This document shows, one piece after another, positions 1 to 5,144 of a DNA stretch of 5,144 bases (positions are counted from its first letter, which is position 1; every line of letters starts with the position of its first letter). The notes under the pieces are model-generated. The model worked only from the letters and a program-made list of their open reading frames with translations, had not been told where the DNA came from and did not search any database. The position numbers and the translations under genes are program-made. Source of the stretch: Accumulibacter sp. (lineage in GTDB: Bacteria; Pseudomonadota; Gammaproteobacteria; Burkholderiales; Rhodocyclaceae); contig JAISNE010000068.1 in the NCBI GenBank assembly GCA_031276375.1, positions 1 to 5,144 of the forward strand, given 5' to 3'.

Positions 1-1
1 C

Positions 2-103
2 ATCCTGCTGCAGGTGCGCTTCGTCGATGAACTGGCCAAGACCAGCCTGGGCAAGCTGAACAAGCGCGCGATGCGCGAGGCCGCCCTGGGCCAGGCGTCA
101 TGA
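2..103 (+). CDS. AMP-forming acyl-CoA synthetase, C-terminal end (partial)
   Basis: Only the last 33 codons are in the window; the gene enters from the left and ends at TGA 101-103. The translation contains VDELAKTSLGKLNKRAMR, which fits the A10 motif (PKTSxGKxxKRxLR) at the C-terminus of the ANL superfamily of adenylating enzymes. The lysine in the GK pair is, in that family, the catalytic lysine needed for forming the acyl-adenylate. The wording (FVDELAKTSLGKLNKRAMR) is closest to fatty-acid or medium/long-chain acyl-CoA ligases, which activate a carboxylic acid with ATP and transfer it to CoA. The substrate cannot be told from this fragment. The gene converges on the cphA pair and shares no operon with it. 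The family call is fairly secure and the exact enzyme is not. Confidence 0.8.
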   Translation: MLLQVRFVDELAKTSLGKLNKRAMREAALGQAS

Positions 104-175
104 ATTCCGCCGCGCCGGACAAAGCGCGCTCGAACAGACTTTGCCGGACTCTCTTCGAACCGACGGAAGCGGGTA

Positions 176-210
176 CGGCATCGCACGCGAGACTCGCGCA
201 ACGGATGCCG
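176..210. repeat. Strong two-part stem-loop (inverted repeat)
   Basis: CGGCATC at 176-182 pairs perfectly with GATGCCG at 204-210. Inside it, CGCG at 186-189 pairs with CGCG at 195-198 across the loop AGACT, and the symmetry CGCGAG/CTCGCG spans almost the whole loop. An unpaired internal loop (183-185 against 199-203) separates the two stems. It lies 73 bases after the acyl-CoA synthetase stop, where it could cap or protect the 3' end of that mRNA. There is no T-run after it on either strand, so it is not a classical intrinsic terminator. Confidence 0.5.
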
Positions 211-261
211 CTCCGCCCAATGCCGGCTTATGCCAAGTCGCGGTCAAACCATCGCGATACG

Positions 262-289
262 AAAAAATGACTGAAATCTTGACACGTCA
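262..289 (-). terminator. Weak intrinsic terminator candidate for the cphA operon
   Basis: Read on the minus strand, TGAC (from 289-286) pairs with GTCA (from 271-268) and is followed at once by six Ts (267-262). The position, about 180 bases past the cphA stop, and the orientation suit the end of the cphA'-cphA transcript. The stem is only 4 base pairs with a 14-base loop, which is weak, so this may be chance. Confidence 0.2.
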
Positions 290-381
290 GACTGGAGTAT
301 TGGCGGCCTATTGAGCGAACTTGGCATCAGGCCATGCTTTCGCGCCCCTCTCGCTTTTTTTTAGACGAGGCGGTCAACATA

Positions 382-406
382 CCCGTCATTCCCGCGCAGG
401 CGGGAA
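382..406. repeat. REP-like intergenic palindrome (GTCATTCCCGCG type)
   Basis: TTCCCGC (389-395) and GCGGGAA (400-406) form a perfect 7-bp stem around the 4-base loop GCAG, preceded by CCCGTCA. An outer pair, ACCCG (381-385) and CGGGT (413-417), can extend it across mismatches. The word CGTCATTCCCGCGCAGGCGG is, from general knowledge, a common dispersed intergenic repeat in betaproteobacteria and some gammaproteobacteria. It resembles the ATTCCC...GGGAAT repeats of Neisseria. It lies 61 bases past the cphA stop and between convergent genes, a typical site for such elements. Dispersal in this genome cannot be seen from one copy. Confidence 0.6.
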
Positions 407-466
407 ACGTTTCGGGTCAGCCGATAATTCTTCCCAGGATTGCGCCAAATTCAAGGTGACTTCCTG

Positions 467-3103
467 CTACTTTGATGCGACAGTCGCTCTTTCGGCCGGC
501 CAAACGGAGTGGGGTTCGGCAATTCTTTGGGCGATGTGCGCCAGCGATGTTTCGACTTGATCGACCAGGATCAGGCACAGATCGCCGGCCTGCAAATCCC
601 GCAGCGCCGTGTCGATGGCCGGGAGTTCGCCGTGGATTTCGGTGACGCGGCGGGCGCGGCGGGCGTTTTGCAGGCCCTGGCGCAACAGCGCGAGAACTTC
701 TCCGTCGGCGCGTCCGCGCTGGCACTGGTCCTGGTAGAGCACGACCGTGTCGAAGGCCTGGCCCAGGATTTCGGTCTGCTGGCGGAGGTCTTCGTCGCGC
801 CGGTCGCCCGCGCCGCTGATTACCGCGACGCGGCGCTTGCCGGATTTCTCCGGCATGTTTTCGATGGCCTCGACCAGCGCCTGCATGGCGTCCGGGTTGT
901 GTCCGTAGTCGGCGATCAGCGTGGCGCCCCGGTAGTCGAACAGGTTGAAGCGGCCGGGCGCCGAGGCGGCGTCGTTGACGAAGGCGGCGAGGCCGGCCCG
1001 GATGACCGTCCAGTCGAGTCCCAGCGCCCAGCCCGCGCCGGCGGCGGCCATGACGTTTTCGATCTGGAAGCCGATGGCGCCGCCGGCGGTGATCGGGATG
1101 TCGCAAAGCGCGATGCGCTGCTCGGCGCCGGCTTCCTGGGCGACGATTTCCCGGCCGTCGAGGAAGAGGATGCGTTTTCCCTGGGCGCGATGCAGGGCCA
1201 TGACCGGGTGGCCGCGGTCGCGGGCGAAGAAGATGACCTGGCCGGGACAGGCGGCGGCCATGCGCGCGACCAGCGGATCGGCGGCGTTGAGCACGGCGTG
1301 TCCGGCGCCCGGCTTGACGTTGCGCACGATGACGCGCTTGACCACCGAGAGGTCCTCGGCGGTGCTGATGTAGGAGAGGCCGAGATGGTCGCCCTTGCCG
1401 ATGTTGGTGACCACCGCCACGTCGCAGCGGTCGAAGCCAAGCCCTTCGCGCAGCACGCCGCCGCGCGCGGTTTCGAGCACCGCCGCGTCGACGTCGGGGT
1501 GCATCAGCACGTTGCGCGCGCTCTTCGGGCCGCTACAGTCGCCGCTGTCGATGCGCTTGCCCTGGATATGGACGCCGTCGGTGCTGGTCATGCCGACGCG
1601 GTAGCCGGCGCTGCCGAGAATGCCGGCGGTCAGGCGCACGGTGGTGGTCTTGCCGTTGGTTCCGGCGACGGCGACCAGCGGGATGCGCGCTTCGTCGCCG
1701 TCGGCGAAGAGGTGGGCGACGATCGCTTCGCCGACGGCGCGGCCTTTGCCGAAGGACGGTTGCAGGTGCATGCGCAGGCCGGGCGCGGCGTTGAGTTCGA
1801 CGATGCCGCCGCCTTGTTCTTCGAGCGGGCGCAATACGTTTTTGCACACGATGTCGACACCGGCGATGTCCAGGCCGATCACCCGCGCGGCGGCGGCGGC
1901 GCATGCCGCGAAGTCGGGATGCACGTCGTCGGTGACGTCGGTGGCCGAGCCGCCGGTCGACAGGTTGGCGTTGTTGCGCAGGATCACGCGCCGGCCCCTG
2001 GGCGGAACCGATTCCGCGTCGAGTCCGTCCTCGGCGAGGCGGGCCAGCGCGATGTCGTCGAAACGTATCCTGGTCAGCGAGGTGGCGTGCCCGTCGCCGC
2101 GGCGCGGGTCGGCGTTCACCTGGTCGACCAGTTGGCGCACGCTGCGCGCGCCGTCGCCGATGACCATCGGCGGTTCGCGCCGCGCGGCGGCGGCGAGCTT
2201 GCCGCCGACGATCAGGAAACGGTGGTCCTGGCCGCCGATATAACGCTCGACCAGCACGCCGGCGCTGATCCGGCGGGCGGCGGCGTAGGCGGTGAGCACT
2301 TGCTCGCGCGTCGTCAGGTTGACCGCGACACCCTTGCCCTGATTGCCGTCACGCGGTTTGACCACGACGGCGGCGCCGTTTTCGATGCCGATTTCCCGCG
2401 CGGCCGTCCAGGCGTCCTCGGCGTCTCCGACCGGGCGTCCCGCGGGCGTCGGCACGCCGGCGGCGCGCAACAGGCGCTTGGTCAGTTCCTTGTCCTGGGC
2501 GATCGATTCGGCGATGGCGCTGGTCGTGTCGCTTTCCGCGGCCTGGATGCGCCGTTGCTTGCTGCCCCAGCCGAACTGGACGAGGCTGCCCTCGGTCAGG
2601 CGGCGCCAGGGGATGCCGCGCGCGGCGGCGGCGTAGACGATCGCGCCGGTGCTCGGGCCGAGGCGCACTTCTTCGTCGAGTTCGCGCAGGCGGCGCATTT
2701 CCTTGCCGATGTCGAACGGCGCGTCGGCCGCCGCCGCCCGGCACAGCGTTTGCGCCAGTTCCAGCGCCAGGCGTCCGACTTCTTCCTCGCTGTATTCGAC
2801 GACGACCTGGTAAACGCCCGCTTCGATGGTTTGCGAAGTGCGGCTGAAAGTGACCGGGCAGCCGGCCTGCGCTTGCAGGCCCAGCGTGGCGAATTCGAGA
2901 ATGTGCGCCATCGATGGCGCGTCGCCGCCGAGCGCCGGCTGCAGCAGGGCGATTTCCGGGAAGCGCTCGCGCAGCCGCGTTTCGAAGCCGGGAATCCGGT
3001 TGATGTCGCGCTCGGCTTCGGCGCAGGAAACGATGGCTTCGATGGAAGTATGCCGACTCCACAGGTTGGGGCCGCGCAACGCCCGGATACGCGATACGTC
3101 CAT
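467..3103 (-). CDS. cphA: Cyanophycin synthetase, full-length CphA
   Basis: This gene encodes 878 residues, the usual length for CphA. The enzyme uses ATP to extend cyanophycin in the cytoplasm, adding Asp to the backbone C-terminus and Arg to each Asp side chain. An N domain (about 1-160) is followed by an ATP-grasp domain (about 160-470) with VVKPRDGNQGKG (247-258), QDHR (292-295), the loop NANLSTGG (378-385), GVDIVC and VELNAAPGLRMH. The Mur-ligase-like domain (about 475-710) carries the P-loop GTNGKTTT (481-488, Lys485), ETARGG (544-549) and TNIGKGDHLG (566-575). The lid domain (about 711-860) has DYGHNP (732-737) and GDRRDED (766-772). All core motifs are intact. One oddity is that the N-domain motif HxxEH reads HILEF (67-71) here, in a segment about 9 residues shorter than in CphA'. 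The ATG at 3103 is chosen because MDVSRIRALRGPN is the family's N-terminus and has AGGA 9 bases upstream; the frame is open further upstream, but only over cphA'. The gene ends in TAG and is probably co-transcribed with cphA', 22 bases upstream. Confidence 0.95.
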   Translation of the reverse strand: MDVSRIRALRGPNLWSRHTSIEAIVSCAEAERDINRIPGFETRLRERFPEIALLQPALGGDAPSMAHILEFATLGLQAQAGCPVTFSRTSQTIEAGVYQVVVEYSEEEVGRLALELAQTLCRAAAADAPFDIGKEMRRLRELDEEVRLGPSTGAIVYAAAARGIPWRRLTEGSLVQFGWGSKQRRIQAAESDTTSAIAESIAQDKELTKRLLRAAGVPTPAGRPVGDAEDAWTAAREIGIENGAAVVVKPRDGNQGKGVAVNLTTREQVLTAYAAARRISAGVLVERYIGGQDHRFLIVGGKLAAAARREPPMVIGDGARSVRQLVDQVNADPRRGDGHATSLTRIRFDDIALARLAEDGLDAESVPPRGRRVILRNNANLSTGGSATDVTDDVHPDFAACAAAAARVIGLDIAGVDIVCKNVLRPLEEQGGGIVELNAAPGLRMHLQPSFGKGRAVGEAIVAHLFADGDEARIPLVAVAGTNGKTTTVRLTAGILGSAGYRVGMTSTDGVHIQGKRIDSGDCSGPKSARNVLMHPDVDAAVLETARGGVLREGLGFDRCDVAVVTNIGKGDHLGLSYISTAEDLSVVKRVIVRNVKPGAGHAVLNAADPLVARMAAACPGQVIFFARDRGHPVMALHRAQGKRILFLDGREIVAQEAGAEQRIALCDIPITAGGAIGFQIENVMAAAGAGWALGLDWTVIRAGLAAFVNDAASAPGRFNLFDYRGATLIADYGHNPDAMQALVEAIENMPEKSGKRRVAVISGAGDRRDEDLRQQTEILGQAFDTVVLYQDQCQRGRADGEVLALLRQGLQNARRARRVTEIHGELPAIDTALRDLQAGDLCLILVDQVETSLAHIAQRIAEPHSVWPAERATVASK

Positions 3104-3116
3104 ATTCCTTGTTCCT
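3104..3116 (-). promoter_or_regulatory. Ribosome binding site of cphA
   Basis: Minus-strand sequence AGGAACAAGGAAT lies directly before the ATG at 3103. It offers AGGA with a 9-base spacer, the better site, and AAGGA with only 2 bases. It sits in the 22-base A-rich gap after the TAA of cphA', where the next triplet is also TAA. This supports the ATG at 3103 over earlier in-frame starts inside cphA' and suggests translation follows closely from the upstream gene. Confidence 0.7.
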
Positions 3117-3125
3117 ATGTTTTTA

Positions 3126-5144
3126 TTACGGCTCGATGAAAAATGTCTCGACGCCGGCGCGCATGACTTCGAGCGACAGGCCCAGCGCCCAGGCGGCGGC
3201 GATGGCCGCCAGCACGCTCTCGGTCCGCCCGGCGTCGTCGCCGCCCTCGGTGAGCGGGACATCCTTGAGTCCGGTCAGCGGAATTTCGCCCGCGCCGCCG
3301 GCCAGCATGATCCGGCCTTGACGCGCGATGACCGCGCGCCGGCCCTGTTCGAGATGCGCGGCGATGACCGGCAGCGCCGGGTCGCGGGCGAAATAGATGA
3401 CCTCGCCGTCGCACAGCCCGGCCATCGCCACCAGTTCCGCCTGCCGGGCGTTGAGAATCGCCGCGCCGTCTTCCAGCACCAGATCGACCTGCGTGCGCAG
3501 CGCGTCGAAAACGTGTTCGGGCGTGTCGAGGTAATCGCGGCCGATGTGCCGGGCGGCGTCGATATTGGTGACGATGCCGATCCGGCAACGGTCGTAGGCC
3601 AGGCCCTCGGTGGCGATGGCGGCGCAGCCGTTTTCCAGGACCGCGGCTTCGACGGCGCGGTTCATCAGGATGCGGTTGGCGTATTCCCAGCGCGCGCAAT
3701 CGCCTTTTTCCGCCAAGCGGCGGTCGAGAAACAAGCCGTCGGCGCACGAGAGCCCCACGTATTTGCCGGAGAGCGCGAGCAGGTGGGCGACGATCCGCGC
3801 CACCGTGGTCGTGCCGTCGCTGCCGGTGACGCCGACGACCGGGATGCGGCCGTCGGCGCCGCCGGGAAACAGGTGCTCGACGATGGCCCGCCCGACCGGG
3901 CGCGGCTTGCCGACGCCGGGCTTGAGGTGCATCAGCAGTCCGGGACCGGCGTTGACTTCGACGATGGCGCCGCCCTGTTCCGCGAGCGGCCGGGCAATGT
4001 CCTCGCAAACGAGATCGATGCCGGCGATGTCCAGTCCGACGATGCGCGCGGCCAGCGCGGCGATTTCCACCGTTTCGGGATGAACCTCGTCGGTCACGTC
4101 GAACTGGTGGTTGGCGTTGCGCTGGATCAACACTTCGCGCCCGGTTTCGGGAATCGCCTCGGGGTCGAGCTGCTGGCGCGCCAGCTCGATGCGCGCGGCC
4201 GAGTCCAGGCGAATGCGCGACAGCGGATGGCTTTCGCTCGATCCCCGGCGCGGATCGCCGTTGATCTGCGTTTCGACCAGCTCGCGCACGCTGCGCGCGC
4301 CGTCGCCGGTGACCTTGACCATGCCGCCGCGGCTGGCCGCCGCCAGCTTGCCGCCGACGACCAGCAGGCGATGCTCGGCGCCGGGGATGGAAGCTTCGAC
4401 CAGCACGCCGCTGCCTTCTTCGACCGCCACGCCGTAGGCCGTTTCGACGTCCTCGCGCGCGCGCAGACCGATGAACACGCCGCGGCCGTGGTTGCCGTCC
4501 ACCGGCTTGACGCACACCGGCAGGCCGATGTCCCGCGCCGCCTCCCAGGCGTCCGCGGCGCTTTCGGCCCGGCGGCCCGGCGGCACCGGCACGCCGCAGT
4601 TCTCCAGCAGGCGCTTGGTCAGCGCCTTGTCGCGCGAAATGCCCTCGGCAATGGCGCTGGTGCGATCGGTCTCGGCCGTCCAGATGCGGCGCATCGCCGC
4701 GCCATGGCCAAGCTGCACCAGATTGCCGTTCTCCAGCAGGCGGATCGTCGGGATGCCGCGATCGTCGGCGGCGGCCACGATGCTCGCCGTCGACGGGCCG
4801 AGACAGCGCGAGTCCGCGAGCTCGACCAGCCGCCCGACGGCGGCGGCGACATCGAACGGGCGGTCCTCCATCGCCGCCAGGATCAGCTCGCGCGCCTCGT
4901 GCAGGGCGGCGCGGCTCACTTCTTCCTGCCAGGCGCGCACGATCACCTGATACACGCCGCGCTCGGAAGTCTCGCGCGCCTTGCCGAAACCGCCGGGCAG
5001 GCCGGCGAGATTCTGCAATTCCAGGGTGACGTGTTCGAGAATGTGCGCCGGCCAGGTGCCTTCCTCGACCCGGCGCAGGAAACCGCCGCGCTCGCCGTAG
5101 CTGCAACGGTGCTCGATCAGCGACGGCAGCAGCGCCTTCAGCCG
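3126..5144 (-). CDS. cphA': Truncated cyanophycin synthetase paralogue CphA' (5' end outside window)
   Basis: 672 residues plus TAA are visible; alignment to the neighbouring CphA suggests about 40 N-terminal residues are missing, for a total near 715. The order is N domain with HILEH (34-38 of the visible part), ATP-grasp domain with CVKPVDGNHGRG, GAEHR, GIDLVC and VEVNAGPG, and then a Mur-ligase-like domain. That last domain is degenerate: the P-loop is GSDGTTT (Lys replaced by Thr at 3810-3812), ETARGG is ENGCAA, TNIGKGDH is TNIDAARH, and the protein stops after VETFFIEP where CphA continues into its lid domain of about 150 residues. The ATP-grasp domain also lacks STGG (NANHQFD, 4098-4118) and has Leu for Arg in GLRMH. 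There is no stop or frameshift in the frame, so it looks like a maintained gene rather than a decaying copy. It is the first gene of the pair. A similar shorter cphA' next to cphA is known, as I recall, from Ralstonia eutropha. Arginine addition by it is unlikely; its actual role is unproven. Confidence 0.88.
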   Translation of the reverse strand, partial: RLKALLPSLIEHRCSYGERGGFLRRVEEGTWPAHILEHVTLELQNLAGLPGGFGKARETSERGVYQVIVRAWQEEVSRAALHEARELILAAMEDRPFDVAAAVGRLVELADSRCLGPSTASIVAAADDRGIPTIRLLENGNLVQLGHGAAMRRIWTAETDRTSAIAEGISRDKALTKRLLENCGVPVPPGRRAESAADAWEAARDIGLPVCVKPVDGNHGRGVFIGLRAREDVETAYGVAVEEGSGVLVEASIPGAEHRLLVVGGKLAAASRGGMVKVTGDGARSVRELVETQINGDPRRGSSESHPLSRIRLDSAARIELARQQLDPEAIPETGREVLIQRNANHQFDVTDEVHPETVEIAALAARIVGLDIAGIDLVCEDIARPLAEQGGAIVEVNAGPGLLMHLKPGVGKPRPVGRAIVEHLFPGGADGRIPVVGVTGSDGTTTVARIVAHLLALSGKYVGLSCADGLFLDRRLAEKGDCARWEYANRILMNRAVEAAVLENGCAAIATEGLAYDRCRIGIVTNIDAARHIGRDYLDTPEHVFDALRTQVDLVLEDGAAILNARQAELVAMAGLCDGEVIYFARDPALPVIAAHLEQGRRAVIARQGRIMLAGGAGEIPLTGLKDVPLTEGGDDAGRTESVLAAIAAAWALGLSLEVMRAGVETFFIEP

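Larger units (their letters stand above)
104..466. other. Convergent intergenic region, no gene seen
   Basis: This 363-base gap lies between the stop codons of two converging transcription units, so terminators rather than promoters are expected. It is less GC-rich than the flanking genes in its middle part (about 260-300). It holds a strong stem-loop at 176-210, a weak minus-strand terminator candidate at 262-289, an eight-T run at 355-362 and a REP-like inverted repeat at 382-406. A 7-base direct repeat GCCGGAC occurs at 114-120 and 143-149. No open frame with a convincing start, ribosome binding site or recognisable protein was found on either strand. Confidence 0.75.

Noticed and set aside
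279..284. TTGACA, a perfect -35-like hexamer on the + strand
   Set aside because: No -10-like hexamer lies 16-18 bases downstream (302-307 is GGCGGC), and no + strand gene follows.
314..362. Possible + strand terminator: AGCGA (314-318) pairing with TCGCT (351-355) before an eight-T run
   Set aside because: The stem is 5 bp with a loop of about 32 bases, and the T-run overlaps the stem end; it is over 200 bases past the acyl-CoA synthetase stop. The T-run is real but the hairpin is too weak to call.
321..560. 79-codon + strand frame in the intergenic region
   Set aside because: It starts at TTG without a good ribosome binding site, runs through the REP-like palindrome and overlaps the end of cphA; its translation resembles nothing known.
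509..3139. An 876-codon open frame on the + strand, antisense to cphA
   Set aside because: It covers nearly all of cphA in the opposite direction, its translation is rich in Ala, Gly, Asp, Val and Arg without any recognisable domain, and long antisense frames are normal opposite GC-rich genes. The minus strand encodes an unmistakable CphA.
3104..3262. Upstream in-frame extension of cphA (53 extra residues)
   Set aside because: The extension overlaps the end of cphA' in another frame, has low-complexity Arg/Pro/Ser content, and the family N-terminus and ribosome binding site both point to the ATG at 3103.
3126..5144. cphA' as a pseudogene
   Set aside because: The frame is uninterrupted over 672 codons, the N and ATP-grasp domains are well kept, and the C-terminal end is clean, so a shortened but functional protein is more likely than a decaying one.

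Overview
The window is GC-rich, densely coding DNA that looks like a betaproteobacterium. The reasons are the betaproteobacterial-style CphA N-terminus (MDVSRIRALRGPNLWSRH), the tandem pair of cyanophycin synthetase genes, and a short repeat of the type GTCATTCCCGCG...CGCGGGAA in the only intergenic gap. The genus cannot be fixed from sequence reading alone.

Layout: positions 2-103 (+) are the last 33 codons of an AMP-forming acyl-CoA synthetase, which enters from the left. Positions 104-466 are a convergent intergenic region with no credible gene; it holds a strong stem-loop (176-210), a weak minus-strand terminator candidate (262-289) and a REP-like inverted repeat (382-406). Positions 467-3103 (-) encode a complete 878-residue cyanophycin synthetase, CphA. 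Positions 3126-5144 (-) encode a second, shorter CphA paralogue (CphA') whose first roughly 40 codons lie beyond the right edge. On the minus strand the order is cphA' then cphA, separated by 22 bases, so the two are very probably one operon whose promoter is outside the window.

How they work together: CphA has intact ATP-grasp and Mur-ligase-like domains, which in this family add aspartate to the backbone and arginine to its side chain to build the storage polymer cyanophycin (multi-L-arginyl-poly-L-aspartate). CphA' has the same N-terminal and ATP-grasp architecture, but its Mur-ligase half is visibly dead: the P-loop lysine is replaced, the ETARGG and DH motifs are gone, and the whole C-terminal lid domain is absent. 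Several ATP-grasp substrate loops are also changed. Conversely, an HxxEH motif in the N domain is present in CphA' and broken in CphA (HILEF). The most interesting reading is a division of labour: a full polymerase lacking the N-domain metal-site motif, paired with a paralogue that keeps that motif and has lost the arginine-adding half. No cyanophycinase gene is visible in the window.
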